A stretch of DNA of 25,758 nt from an uncultured Acetatifactor sp. (GCA_934394515.1 CAKRRU010000024.1:1-25758); one strand, 5' to 3'; shown: positions 6,572-14,655, counted from the first letter of the stretch. The notes: generated by a model not told the origin, from the letters alone. Made by a program: numbers and translations.

Positions 6572-8698
6572 TTACAGATGAAGAACTCTTGCCTTGATTT
6601 CCTTGGTCTTACCAGCATTCCAGAAGTTCTCTCCCAGATAGCCGCAGGTTCTTCTGGTGACATTCATTTTCGCATGATCCTTGTTATGGCACTGGGGGCA
6701 TTCCCACTCCATATTGTCATTGATCATGATCTCACCATCATAACCACATACCTGACAGTAATCGGATTTGGTATTGAACTCTCCGTACTGGACATTGTCA
6801 TAGATGAAGCGGATCACTTCCTCAATGGCTTCCACATTATTGGTCAGGTTCGGCACTTCTACATAAGAGATAGCGCCTCCCAAAGATTTATTCTGGAATT
6901 CACTCTCGATCTTGAACTTTGTGAAGGCATCGATTTTCTCTCTGACATCCACATGATAAGAGTTCGTGTAATATCCTTTATCGGTAACATTGGAAATATC
7001 ACCGTATTTTTCACGATCGATTCTTGCAAAACGGTAGCAAAGTGTCTCTGCGGGAGTTCCATAGAGACTGAAAGCAATGCCGGTCTCCTCTTTCCATTTT
7101 GCGCAGCGGTCTTTCATATAATCCATAACGCGCAGCGCAAATTCCTTACCCGGCTCCACAGTCTGGCTGCATCCCTTCATCAGATAAGTAGTCTCATACA
7201 ATCCGATATATCCCAGAGACATGGTGGAATAACCGTTGTGCAGGTATTTATCGATTGTCTCCCCCTTCTTCAGACGGGCAATAGCGCCGTACTGCCAGTG
7301 GATAGGGCTCACGTCGGATACCACGCCCTCCAGTGCCTTGTGACGGCACATCAGTGCCTCGTAACACAGTTCCAGACGCTCGTCCAATAATTTCCAGAAT
7401 TTCTCTTCATCTCCCTTTGCCAGAATACCGATCTGGGGCAGGTTGATGCTGACAACACCCTGGTTGAAACGTCCTTCCCACTTGTACTCTCCGTTTTCAT
7501 CCTTCCAGGGAGACAGGAACGAGCGGCAGCCCATACAGGAAAATACATTACCCTCATAATTCTCGCGCATCTTTTTTGCAGAGATATAATCCGGATACAT
7601 TCTCTTGGCAGAGCACTGTGCGGCCAGTTTGGTCACATAATCATATTTTCCGCCTTTCAGACAGTTATTCTCATCCAGTACATAGACCAGTTTCGGGAAT
7701 GCCGGGGTGACATAGACACCTTTCTCGTTCTTGGTTCCCTCGATCCGCTGACGCAGGATCTCCATGATGATCTGTACCGTCTCTTCCACATATTCATCGT
7801 TCTCATCGATATGCAGGAACAATGTCACAAACGGAGACTGTCCGTTGGTCGTCATCAAAGTATTGATCTGATACTGGATGGTCTGGACACCGGATTTCAG
7901 CTCATCATGCAGGCGCATCTGAACGATCTTATCCTTGGCAGTCTGATCCAGTGTATCGCCGAACTCTTCCTCCAGCTGCTTTGCGAATTTTTCCTTGCTC
8001 TTACGCAGATATTTTCCCAGATGCTTGATATTGACGCTCTGTCCGCCGTACTGGTTGCTAGCCACTGCCGCAATGATCTGGGTAGTCACGGTACATGCCA
8101 CCTGAAAACTCTTGGGAGACTCGATCATCTTACCGTTAATGGATGTACCGTTATCCAGCATATCCTTAATGTTGATCAGACAGCAGTTAAAGATCGGCTG
8201 GATAAAATAGTCCGCATCATGGAAGTGCAGCACGCCGTTGTCATGTGCCATGGCAATATGCTCCGGCAGCAGCAGACGTCTGGTCACATCACGGGATACT
8301 TCACCCGCGATATAATCTCTCTGTGTGGATGCCAGACGGGTATTCTTGTTGGAATTTTCCTCCGCCAGCTCTTTATTCTCATTGCGGATCAGTTTTAAGA
8401 TAGATTCATCCGTAGTATTGGACTTTCTGAGCAGGCTTCTCTGATAACGATATACGATATACTTCTTTGCCAGTGTATATTTGTTGTGCTCCACGAGGTG
8501 CTCCTCGATCATATCCTGGATATGCTCCACAGTCAGGGTCTCCTTACCCTCCTGCTTTACGTCCTCCAGGATTTCATCGATCAGTCCTTCGCTGGCACGA
8601 TAGCGTTCTTCCACCTCATTATTTGCCTTATGAATTGCTGCGCGGATCTTCTCCTCTTCATAAGGCACTACGCGTCCGTCTCTCTTCTGAATCTTCAT
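6572..8698 (-). CDS. nrdD: Anaerobic ribonucleoside-triphosphate reductase (class III)
   Basis: Reduces ribonucleoside triphosphates to deoxynucleotides without oxygen, supplying DNA precursors. The 708-residue protein starts with an ATP-cone (about 1-95, MKIQKRDGRVVPYEEEKIR), the allosteric site for overall activity. The core follows, and the C-terminus has a four-Cys zinc site (CQVC and CPQC, about 648-672). The glycyl-radical loop is RRTCGYLG, with the radical glycine about residue 686. All expected motifs are present. The ATG at 8696-8698 has GAGGG nine bases upstream. The promoter at 8869-8897 and a NrdR-like box in the leader suggest repression by NrdR when dNTPs are plentiful; the NrdR gene is not in the window. 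Confidence 0.98.
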   Translation of the reverse strand: MKIQKRDGRVVPYEEEKIRAAIHKANNEVEERYRASEGLIDEILEDVKQEGKETLTVEHIQDMIEEHLVEHNKYTLAKKYIVYRYQRSLLRKSNTTDESILKLIRNENKELAEENSNKNTRLASTQRDYIAGEVSRDVTRRLLLPEHIAMAHDNGVLHFHDADYFIQPIFNCCLINIKDMLDNGTSINGKMIESPKSFQVACTVTTQIIAAVASNQYGGQSVNIKHLGKYLRKSKEKFAKQLEEEFGDTLDQTAKDKIVQMRLHDELKSGVQTIQYQINTLMTTNGQSPFVTLFLHIDENDEYVEETVQIIMEILRQRIEGTKNEKGVYVTPAFPKLVYVLDENNCLKGGKYDYVTKLAAQCSAKRMYPDYISAKKMRENYEGNVFSCMGCRSFLSPWKDENGEYKWEGRFNQGVVSINLPQIGILAKGDEEKFWKLLDERLELCYEALMCRHKALEGVVSDVSPIHWQYGAIARLKKGETIDKYLHNGYSTMSLGYIGLYETTYLMKGCSQTVEPGKEFALRVMDYMKDRCAKWKEETGIAFSLYGTPAETLCYRFARIDREKYGDISNVTDKGYYTNSYHVDVREKIDAFTKFKIESEFQNKSLGGAISYVEVPNLTNNVEAIEEVIRFIYDNVQYGEFNTKSDYCQVCGYDGEIMINDNMEWECPQCHNKDHAKMNVTRRTCGYLGENFWNAGKTKEIKARVLHL

Positions 8699-8815
8699 TA
8701 CTGTTTTCCCTCACTTTGCTTCATTCCCAATGCATACGAATACCGCCATAAGCCGAAAGAAAAGCCGCATCGGAAGCAAGTTCCCGACACGACTTCCTCT
8801 ACAAATCATAGTCTT

Positions 8816-8831
8816 TCACTAGATTTTGTGT
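8816..8831 (-). promoter_or_regulatory. NrdR-like box upstream of nrdD
   Basis: Read on the minus strand, ACACAAAATCTAGTGA matches 13 of 16 positions of the NrdR consensus as I recall it (ACACWATATATWGTGT). It lies about 30-45 bases after the predicted nrdD start of transcription. A much weaker second copy (about 9 of 16) overlaps the -10 box at 8863-8878. NrdR usually binds paired boxes, so the pair is only partly convincing. Confidence 0.5.
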
Positions 8832-8868
8832 TTTTCATTCTTTTTCGTATCTACATCTTGTATCTAAT

Positions 8869-8897
8869 ATTATAGTGAGGATACATAGAAAAAGCAA
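8869..8897 (-). promoter_or_regulatory. Sigma-A-type promoter of nrdDG
   Basis: On the minus strand TTGCTT (8892-8897), a 17-base spacer and a perfect TATAAT (8869-8874). It sits about 25 bases beyond the stop of the J-domain gene, giving a leader of about 165 bases. Confidence 0.7.
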
Positions 8898-8921
8898 GTA
8901 TCTTTTTTAAAACATTACACA

Positions 8922-9677
8922 CTAATACATTCCCCTGCCGCCGTAGCCTCCAAAACATAAGCCGCCACCGCCGCAGCAGAGATTGCAGAAAAGATTCGCC
9001 AGACAGATTTTCAGGCAGAGATCGTTCCCGCCCACATGCGGATAACCGTAGGCAGCCTGCCGGCTCTCATACCACTGTCCGCCGCTCTGAAGTCTCTGCA
9101 GCAGAACCTGGTATTCCATATTCTGCGGATCCAGTGCCACCGCCTTGTTGGCATGCTCCAGCGCCGCCACATTATTTCCAAGCCCGGAATGTGCCACTGC
9201 ACTGTAGTAATACCAGCGGGCCGTTTTCTCATGCTCGCCCATGCCGTCCAGCGTATTCCTTGCCTCTCTGTAATATCCGTTTCTGAGGTAATTGCCTGCC
9301 GCCCGCAATCTCGGCTCTTCTTCATAGCCGGAGGTCTGTTCCTGCCATCCTGCCTGCTGCCAGAAATCGCCGAAGCCACCAAATTCCTGTCCGTAGCCTC
9401 CGTATCCCTGTCCGCCGCCATAGCTGCTGCCGCGACTGCCGCCGTAGCCCTGACTGTTATAACCGTTACCATAGCTGTATCCTTCGGTACGCTCCTTCAT
9501 GATCTGCTGATAAGCGGCCTGGATCTCTTTGAATTTTTCTTCCGCCTGTGCTTTGTTGGGATTGTTGATATTGGCATCGGGATGATATTTTCTGCTCAGT
9601 GCCTTATATGCTTTTTTGATTTCCTCTTCCGTGGCATTTCTGCTCACTCCGAGGACACTGTATGGATCATAACTCAT
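8922..9677 (-). CDS. J-domain protein with TPR-like region and Cys/Gly-rich tail
   Basis: A 251-residue protein, not a canonical DnaJ. Residues 1-66 are a J domain with the HPD signature at 32-34, which stimulates the ATPase of DnaK-type Hsp70s. Residues 66-110 are a Gly/Tyr/Ser/Gln-rich linker. About 125-200 looks like tetratricopeptide-type helical repeats ([17 protein letters not shown], then [20 protein letters not shown]). The tail (about 218-251) is odd: five Cys among Leu and Ile, then CCGGGG, and Gly/Tyr to the end; it could bind metal, be acylated or touch the membrane. The zinc-finger and C-terminal substrate domains of true DnaJ are absent. It overlaps the DUF5685 gene by 11 bases, implying translational coupling. 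Its client is unknown. Confidence 0.9.
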   Translation of the reverse strand: MSYDPYSVLGVSRNATEEEIKKAYKALSRKYHPDANINNPNKAQAEEKFKEIQAAYQQIMKERTEGYSYGNGYNSQGYGGSRGSSYGGGQGYGGYGQEFGGFGDFWQQAGWQEQTSGYEEEPRLRAAGNYLRNGYYREARNTLDGMGEHEKTARWYYYSAVAHSGLGNNVAALEHANKAVALDPQNMEYQVLLQRLQSGGQWYESRQAAYGYPHVGGNDLCLKICLANLFCNLCCGGGGLCFGGYGGRGMY

Positions 9678-10524
9678 TTCCCGTTACCCCTTTTGCACTG
9701 TCTTTCATCCGTTTCTTCCGCACGATCTCGTAACGGCACCATACACCGGAATATAAAATATTCCGCAGAATATCCACATTCTGTAATATTGGCAGCTGTT
9801 CGAATTCCTTACAGCACTCTGACATCATCATGGTCAGGATCTGCCGGCATTCCTCTTCAAATCCGGGCTCTTCATATCGTTTCTTTAACGGATTATAGGT
9901 TCCTTTTTTAAGGTCCTGCTCGATATCCTCATAGGCATCCAGCAGATAAATGAATTTTCCCAGGAAAAATCCAAATCTCTCCAGGTTGTCCTTCCACTCA
10001 TCCTCACGACAGGAGACGATCTGCGCCATGACTCTTCCGAATAATCCTGCCATGGTATCGATATCCGCATTTCCCTGTTTCTCCGCATCCGCAAAATCCT
10101 GCATGGCCAATATGATTTTTTTCACCTTTTCCGGATACAATAACGGTTTCTTACGTAATTTTCTTCCTAACAGATTGCTGTATGCCAGACCTTTCAGGCT
10201 ATGCTCATCTTCCCAGTCATCCTCTGCCTTATAGCATGCAAACAATACCGTCATGTCCGCCACATAATCCGTAAACAGATTTCTTCTCGTAGGATGTTTT
10301 TCAAAAGGATGTGCTATACATCTGCACTGCGCTTCCTGTTCCGACGGTTCATATAAGCCGGTGAGCAGCATCAGGATAAAAGTCATATCGTAATTCAGGG
10401 AAAGCTGACCCAGGGCACCGTAACGTTCCTTCAGACTCTGGCACAATCCACAGTAATAAGATCGATATACATCATATTCCTTAAACTTCATCTCTGACTG
10501 ATTGATCACAATATATCCAAACAT
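9667..10524 (-). CDS. DUF5685 family protein of unknown function
   Basis: A 285-residue, mostly helical protein without signal peptide. It opens with [18 protein letters not shown] and then YYCGLC (a CxxC pair near residues 24-27), the start I associate with clostridial DUF5685 proteins. A further Cys/His cluster, [12 protein letters not shown] (near 84-95), and a late [21 protein letters not shown] segment suggest a metal site and a helical enzyme-like core; neither is proven. I chose the ATG at 10522-10524: the earlier ATG (10534-10536) directly abuts AAGGAAGG, too close to use, and the family begins MFGY. The gene overlaps the J-domain gene downstream by 11 bases, so the two products probably act together. 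No function can be assigned. Confidence 0.82.
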   Translation of the reverse strand: MFGYIVINQSEMKFKEYDVYRSYYCGLCQSLKERYGALGQLSLNYDMTFILMLLTGLYEPSEQEAQCRCIAHPFEKHPTRRNLFTDYVADMTVLFACYKAEDDWEDEHSLKGLAYSNLLGRKLRKKPLLYPEKVKKIILAMQDFADAEKQGNADIDTMAGLFGRVMAQIVSCREDEWKDNLERFGFFLGKFIYLLDAYEDIEQDLKKGTYNPLKKRYEEPGFEEECRQILTMMMSECCKEFEQLPILQNVDILRNILYSGVWCRYEIVRKKRMKDSAKGVTGNEL

Positions 10525-10545
10525 CCGGCTCACCATCCTTCCTTA

Positions 10546-10577
10546 TATATCTATTTTCTTGTATATCTATTTTCCTG
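10546..10577. repeat. Two tandem copies of a 16-base AT-rich unit
   Basis: TATATCTATTTTCTTG is followed at once by TATATCTATTTTCCTG, 15 of 16 bases identical. They lie just upstream of the DUF5685 ribosome site. This may be a simple replication-slippage duplication or a doubled regulatory site. Confidence 0.7.
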
Positions 10578-10613
10578 CTTCTATTCCCCGTAATCCTGCT
10601 GCAGCACATTCCA

Positions 10614-11006
10614 TCAGGTCTTGCGGATAAATTCTTCGCCGCATTTTCTGCAGTGGATCGCTATCTTCCCCTTATGTCTGGGCACCCGCAGCTTCTGACC
10701 GCATTTAGGACATTTAAAGATCTTATAATCCTTCCGTCCGGCAAAGGCCTTTTTCTTCCCATTGATCCATCCACGGACTTTCATCTCTTTCTTCAGATAC
10801 CACTGGTTCTCGGCACTTCTTTTGCTCATATTCCGGGAAAACATCCGGTAATAGGCATAGATCATCAGCGCCAGAGCCAACACATAAAAAATTCTCAGAC
10901 CAAAAAAAGAGAGCGCCAGACACACCAGAGCCACAATCATTAAAAACTGATTGAAGCGGTCGTTGCCATAACGCCCCCACATGAAACGCTGTAACTTCTC
11001 TTTCAT
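10614..11006 (-). CDS. Small membrane protein with C-terminal zinc ribbon
   Basis: A 130-residue protein. An N-terminal positive segment is followed by one or two membrane helices (about 20-55, MIVALVCLALSFFGLRIFYVLALALMIY), a basic linker, and a rubredoxin-like zinc ribbon made of CPKC (99-102) and CRKC (119-122) around KLRVPRHKGKIAIH. The R-VPR-x-KGKI pattern between two CxxC pairs is common in clostridial zinc-ribbon proteins; the ribbon probably faces the cytoplasm. The ATG at 11004-11006 has GGTGG six bases upstream; a start nine codons earlier lacks one. It is the first gene after the promoter at 11100-11128 and is followed by DUF5685 and the J-domain gene without a visible terminator. 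Molecular role unknown. Confidence 0.85.
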   Translation of the reverse strand: MKEKLQRFMWGRYGNDRFNQFLMIVALVCLALSFFGLRIFYVLALALMIYAYYRMFSRNMSKRSAENQWYLKKEMKVRGWINGKKKAFAGRKDYKIFKCPKCGQKLRVPRHKGKIAIHCRKCGEEFIRKT

Positions 11007-11056
11007 GAAGTACCACCTTTCGTCTGCCACCATGCAGGGGACATATTATCCAAATC

Positions 11057-11090
11057 ATTCAGAGCCGACTTCGCAAAGCAGGCTCTGAAT
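11057..11090 (-). other. Perfect 10-base inverted repeat at the 5' end of the zinc-ribbon mRNA
   Basis: ATTCAGAGCC (11057-11066) and GGCTCTGAAT (11081-11090) pair perfectly around a 14-base loop. No T run follows, so it is not a standard terminator. It starts almost at the predicted transcription start, so it may be a stabilising 5' stem-loop or a regulator's binding site. Confidence 0.6.
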
Positions 11091-11099
11091 ATTACCTAC

Positions 11100-11128
11100 A
11101 TTATGGTATGCCAAAAAGCAAAATGCAA
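11100..11128 (-). promoter_or_regulatory. Sigma-A-type promoter of the zinc-ribbon/DUF5685/J-domain genes
   Basis: On the minus strand TTGCAT (11123-11128), a 17-base spacer and CATAAT (11100-11105). It lies directly after the stop codon of the gene remnant at 11129. Confidence 0.6.
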
Positions 11129-11251
11129 TTAACTAAATATAAACTTTTGTAAAAGAACTATTATTTCATTCACCATACGCTGCAGGATCTCCGGATTCTC
11201 CAGCATCGGACAAGGCGGCTTTAAGTGGGTGCAGGCGCTGGTGGGATCCAT
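11129..11251 (-). pseudogene. Probable remnant of the C-terminal end of a radical SAM gene
   Basis: On the minus strand an open frame of 40 codons from the ATG at 11249-11251 to the TAA at 11129-11131 contains THLKPPCPMLENPEILQRMV. As I remember the families, a Cys-Pro-(Met/Ile/Leu)-(Leu/Ile/Val)-(Glu/Asp)-(Asn/His)-Pro-Glu-x-Leu segment is typical of the region after the C-terminal cluster Cys residues in several radical SAM proteins. After VNE the frame turns into low-complexity IIVLLQKFIFS and stops. The frame stays open a little further upstream, but no radical-SAM CxxxCxxC core is present and the TetR gene follows on the other strand. I read it as a decayed gene end; a chance ORF cannot be excluded. 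Confidence 0.35.
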
Positions 11252-11284
11252 TTTGTGGCATTTTGGAGAAAATGTTGTTTTCGG

Positions 11285-11313
11285 TTGAGTTCCCTTTATT
11301 TTTTGTTTATAAT
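11285..11313 (+). promoter_or_regulatory. Sigma-A-type promoter of the TetR gene
   Basis: TTGAGT (11285-11290), a 17-base spacer and a perfect TATAAT (11308-11313). It ends 40 bases before the start codon and lies upstream of an AAAGGAG ribosome site. Confidence 0.75.
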
Positions 11314-11353
11314 ACTTTTACGGATATCTAAAAAAGAACAAAGGAGTTCCGGG

Positions 11354-11905
11354 ATGAAAACAAAAGAATTGCTGGCTGACAGTTTTCGTGAGCTGGTGCT
11401 TACCACACCTTTCTCCAAAATATCCATCAAAATGATCACGGATGGTGCTCATGTGATCCGCCCGACTTTCTATAATTATTTTCAGGATAAATACGAAGTG
11501 ATCGAGTTCTTGTTCGACCGGGATATCGGCAGTAAGGTCGAAGTCATGATTGAAAATGACATGGAACACGAAGCCATTAAGCTGATGTTTATCTGCTTTG
11601 AGAAAAATATGGAATATTACCGCAGACTTTTTGAGATCACAGGTCAGAACAGCTTCAGGGAATTTTTTGCCCATTATTGCGAAGAGACTTTTTTCTGTAT
11701 TCTCTCCAGACATCCTATGAAAAAAATGCCCTGCGAACTGATCACACCGCAGTCACTGGCACATTATAATGCCCTATTATTGATCGAGATCCTGAAGCTT
11801 TGGCTCTCTTCCCCCAAGGATGTACCTGCGGAGAAGATTTTCGAAGCTTATCAGTACATAATGCGGACTCCGATCCTGGACATGATCCAGTATCCGGAGA
11901 TATAA
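11354..11905 (+). CDS. TetR/AcrR family transcriptional regulator
   Basis: A 183-residue repressor-type regulator. The N-terminal helix-turn-helix (about 22-50) reads FSKISIKMITDGAHVIRPTFYNYFQDKYEVIEFLF, with the family's TFYNYF-x-(D/N)K recognition helix. The C-terminal part is helical, with several aromatics and no clear ligand motif. Its length and the RPTFYNYFQDK variant fit short, DhaS-like TetR proteins of Firmicutes. I chose the ATG at 11354 because AAAGGAG lies seven bases upstream and the promoter ends at 11313; a longer frame from 11225 would run through the promoter. The likely target would be itself or a divergent gene, but the neighbour on that side is only a remnant. Confidence 0.9.
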   Translation: MKTKELLADSFRELVLTTPFSKISIKMITDGAHVIRPTFYNYFQDKYEVIEFLFDRDIGSKVEVMIENDMEHEAIKLMFICFEKNMEYYRRLFEITGQNSFREFFAHYCEETFFCILSRHPMKKMPCELITPQSLAHYNALLLIEILKLWLSSPKDVPAEKIFEAYQYIMRTPILDMIQYPEI

Positions 11906-11936
11906 AAAGACAGGTCTTAATGACCTGCCTTTTTTA
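11906..11936. terminator. Bidirectional terminator shared by TetR and aspartokinase genes
   Basis: CAGGTC (11911-11916), loop TTAAT, GACCTG (11922-11927), with Ts following on the plus strand and TCTTTTTATA on the minus strand. It serves the two convergent genes ending at 11905 and 11949. Confidence 0.85.
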
Positions 11937-11948
11937 TATCGTATCATC

Positions 11949-13268
11949 TTATAGTCTTGTAATTACAAAGATATCATAAATTGCCTTGATCGCAGTTTCG
12001 AAATCCTCATTTGCCACACCGATGATGATGTTCAGCTCAGAGGATCCCTGATCGATCATTTTGACATTGATGTTCTTGTGTGCCAGTGCGGAGAAGATTC
12101 TGCCTGCGGTACCGCGTGTGGACTTCATGCCGCGTCCCACGACAGCGATCAGTGCCAGATCAGACTCGATATCAATGGTATCGGGATTCGCCAGTCTGTG
12201 GATACCTGCCACTACCTTCTGCTCCTTGTGCATGAATTCGTCCTGATGTACGAATACAGTCATGGTATCAATGCCGGAAGGAACATGTTCGAAGGAAATA
12301 CCGTTCTCCTCAAATGCCTGCAATACCTTTCTGCCGAAACCGATTTCGGAGTTCATCATATCTTTTTCAATATTAACGGAGCAGAAGCCCTTCTTGCCGG
12401 CGATACCGGTGATGACATATTTGGATTTCTGACAGGTACTTCCCACGATCCAGGTGCCATTGTCCTCCGGTGCATTGGTATTGCGGATATTGATGGGAAT
12501 GCCCTCCTGACGTACCGGGAAAATCGCATCCTCGTGGAGTACAGTCGCACCCATGTAAGCCAGCTCACGAAGTTCGCGGTAAGTGATGGTCTCAATCGCT
12601 TCGGGATGGTCAATGATCCTGGGATCTGCGATCAGGAAACCGGAGACATCCGTCCAGTTCTCATAGACATCAGCTCCCGCAGCCTTGGCTACGATAGAAC
12701 CGGTAATATCGGAACCGCCTCTGGAAAAGGTCTTCACGGTTCCGTCCGGCATAGCACCATAGAATCCGGGAACCACGGCTTGGTTACTCTCTTCCAGTCT
12801 GGCGCGAAGCACTTCGTTGGTCTTCACTGCATCAAACTCGCCGTTCTCGTCAAAGAAAATTACGGTTGCGGCATCAATGAAATCATAACCCAGATAATTT
12901 GCCATAATAATACCGTTCAGATATTCTCCGCGGGAAGCCGCATAGTTGCTGCCGGCTTTTGCCTTAAAATTCTTCTCAATGGTCTTAAATTCATCGCTCA
13001 GATCCAGCGTCAGCTGCAAACCGTCGATGATCTCCCTGTAACGTGCTTTGATGGCATCGAGTTCCGCCTTGAAGTCCTTTCCCTGTTCCGCTACATCATA
13101 GCATGCGTAAAGCATATCTGTTACTTTTGTATCATCGGAAAATCTTTTTCCCGGTGCGGAAGGCACAACATATCTTCTATCTTTGTCCGCACGGATGATA
13201 CTTCCCACTTTTTTAAACTGCTCTGCGCTTGCCAGAGAACTTCCTCCAAATTTTACTACCTTTGACAT
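11949..13268 (-). CDS. Aspartate kinase
   Basis: Phosphorylates aspartate, the first step to lysine, threonine, methionine and diaminopimelate for cell wall. The 439-residue, single-chain form has KFGGSS at 6-11, SRGGSD (about 190-195) in the kinase core, and two C-terminal ACT domains beginning near GFCSVNIEKDMMNSEIG (about 299) and LALIAVVGRG (about 371), which usually bind the inhibitory amino acid. It appears to be a lysine- or threonine-sensitive monofunctional enzyme; which is not decidable here. The ATG has GAGGAG eight bases upstream. It lies 88 bases after homoserine dehydrogenase; no convincing promoter is visible in that gap, so cotranscription from 15160-15188 is likely. A long opposite-strand frame here is a codon-bias shadow. 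Confidence 0.96.
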   Translation of the reverse strand: MSKVVKFGGSSLASAEQFKKVGSIIRADKDRRYVVPSAPGKRFSDDTKVTDMLYACYDVAEQGKDFKAELDAIKARYREIIDGLQLTLDLSDEFKTIEKNFKAKAGSNYAASRGEYLNGIIMANYLGYDFIDAATVIFFDENGEFDAVKTNEVLRARLEESNQAVVPGFYGAMPDGTVKTFSRGGSDITGSIVAKAAGADVYENWTDVSGFLIADPRIIDHPEAIETITYRELRELAYMGATVLHEDAIFPVRQEGIPINIRNTNAPEDNGTWIVGSTCQKSKYVITGIAGKKGFCSVNIEKDMMNSEIGFGRKVLQAFEENGISFEHVPSGIDTMTVFVHQDEFMHKEQKVVAGIHRLANPDTIDIESDLALIAVVGRGMKSTRGTAGRIFSALAHKNINVKMIDQGSSELNIIIGVANEDFETAIKAIYDIFVITRL

Positions 13269-13356
13269 AACATTTTCTCCTCAACTTCTATAATAATAGT
13301 ATATCTGATCATAACATCTCTGTACCTGTGCAACGCTGCATTCATCAAATTGCATT

Positions 13357-14571
13357 TTATGATACGCAGCGAATTCTGCCGAGCATCTGTTCTCCCAGTG
13401 CTTCATATTTTGCAAGGAACTCTTTTTCTTTCATGACCGGAGTGAAATATCCGAAATCTTCTTTGCGATCTGCGACACGAATCATGCGGCCGCCCGGGAA
13501 TGCCGCTTCGACAGCTGCCTCGGCACCTTCCTTCGCTCTTACGAAAAAGCTTCTCTCTGCTTCCCCGATATCGGCAAGCGTTACCTCTTCCTTATCCCAG
13601 AAGCACATGATCACTTTTCCCTGATGTCTTGCACAGTCGATCACATCCGATACTACTGCACTGGCTGTCGGAAGCTTACCCGCTCCTCGTCCGTAATACA
13701 TAGAATCTCCCAGCATATTACCGGTAACAAACACAGCATTGAATACACCGTGTACCATGGCAAGCGGATGCTCTTTGGAGAGTAAAAACGGTGCCACCAT
13801 AACTTCTGCGGTATCGTCATCAATCGCACGGCTTCTGCCGAGCAGCTTAATGGTACTGTCCGCAGCTTTTGCATATTCGAAATCTGCTGCCGTGATCTTC
13901 GAGATTCCTTCGGTAGGAATCTTCTCGGAGTCCACATTTTTGCCGAACATCAGGGAAGACAAAATGGCGATCTTGCGGCAGGCATCATGTCCTTCCACGT
14001 CTGCTTCCGGATTACGTTCCGCATAGCCCTTGTCCTGTGCTTCCTTCAGAACGGTTGCAAAATCCGCTCCTTCTTTTTCCATTTTACTCAGAATATAATT
14101 CGTGGTTCCGTTCAGGATACCGTTGATTGCTTCGATTTTCTCCGCAGTCAGGGAATAATTCAGCGGACGGATAATAGGGATACCGCCGCCCACACTTGCC
14201 TCGAACAAGTAGTTGCAGTTATGTTCTCTTGCGATCTGCAAAAGTTCCGGGCCGTGCTTCGCCACCAGTTCCTTATTGGAGGTGCAGACGCTCTTGCCGA
14301 GCTCCAGTGCCTGTTTGGTGAACTGATATGCCGCACCGACACCGCCCATGGTCTCACAGACGATCTTCACGCCGTCATCCGCAAGGATCGTATGAAAATC
14401 ATGAATGACTTTATCTTCATAAGGATCCCCTGGGAAATCTCTCAGATCCAGAATATATTTTACTTCCAGTTCCTGTGCGGATTTCTTATTCACCATTTCC
14501 TTATTTTTCTCGATAACTTCCACCACACCGCTTCCTACGGTGCCGTAGCCCAATACCGCTACATTGATCAT
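13357..14571 (-). CDS. hom: Homoserine dehydrogenase
   Basis: Reduces aspartate semialdehyde to homoserine with NAD(P)H, committing carbon to threonine and methionine. From the chosen start the protein is 404 residues. A Rossmann motif GYGTVGSG lies at about 8-15. SNKELVAKHG (about 96-105) and EASVGGGIPIIRPL (about 121-134) belong to the catalytic core, with NGILNGTTNYIL after it. The last ~80 residues form an ACT-like regulatory end. The start is uncertain. I chose the ATG at 14569-14571 (MINVAVLGYG) because homologs begin there, but its ribosome site is weak. ATGs at 14583 and 14610 and a GTG at 14625 are in frame, and GAGG precedes the 14610 start by four bases. It lies between the ACT regulator and aspartokinase. 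Confidence 0.95.
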   Translation of the reverse strand: MINVAVLGYGTVGSGVVEVIEKNKEMVNKKSAQELEVKYILDLRDFPGDPYEDKVIHDFHTILADDGVKIVCETMGGVGAAYQFTKQALELGKSVCTSNKELVAKHGPELLQIAREHNCNYLFEASVGGGIPIIRPLNYSLTAEKIEAINGILNGTTNYILSKMEKEGADFATVLKEAQDKGYAERNPEADVEGHDACRKIAILSSLMFGKNVDSEKIPTEGISKITAADFEYAKAADSTIKLLGRSRAIDDDTAEVMVAPFLLSKEHPLAMVHGVFNAVFVTGNMLGDSMYYGRGAGKLPTASAVVSDVIDCARHQGKVIMCFWDKEEVTLADIGEAERSFFVRAKEGAEAAVEAAFPGGRMIRVADRKEDFGYFTPVMKEKEFLAKYEALGEQMLGRIRCVS

Positions 14572-14655
14572 AACTTTACCCATGCCTTTCCGTAACCTGT
14601 GTTTTTGCATCGTTCCTCTTTTCACAGGTACATTTATCTTCTATTGCCTTTACGA

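Noticed and set aside
6578..7390. A 270-codon open frame on the plus strand opposite nrdD
   Set aside because: It lies inside the intact, motif-complete nrdD gene with no start signal.
8847..8862. A second NrdR box at the canonical spacing
   Set aside because: Only about 8 of 16 positions match, no better than expected in AT-rich DNA.
9036..9911. A 291-codon open frame on the plus strand across the J-domain/DUF5685 junction
   Set aside because: Shadow of two real genes; low-complexity Ala/Val-rich product caused by Gly-rich codons on the other strand.
11225..11353. Longer N-terminus for the TetR protein starting at 11225
   Set aside because: The extension runs through a TTGAGT-17-TATAAT promoter and lacks a ribosome site; the ATG at 11354 has AAAGGAG at seven bases.
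12078..13265. A 395-codon open frame on the plus strand opposite aspartokinase
   Set aside because: It exactly shadows a well-supported gene, lacks a ribosome site and promoter, and its product resembles no family. It results from the codon bias of the real gene.
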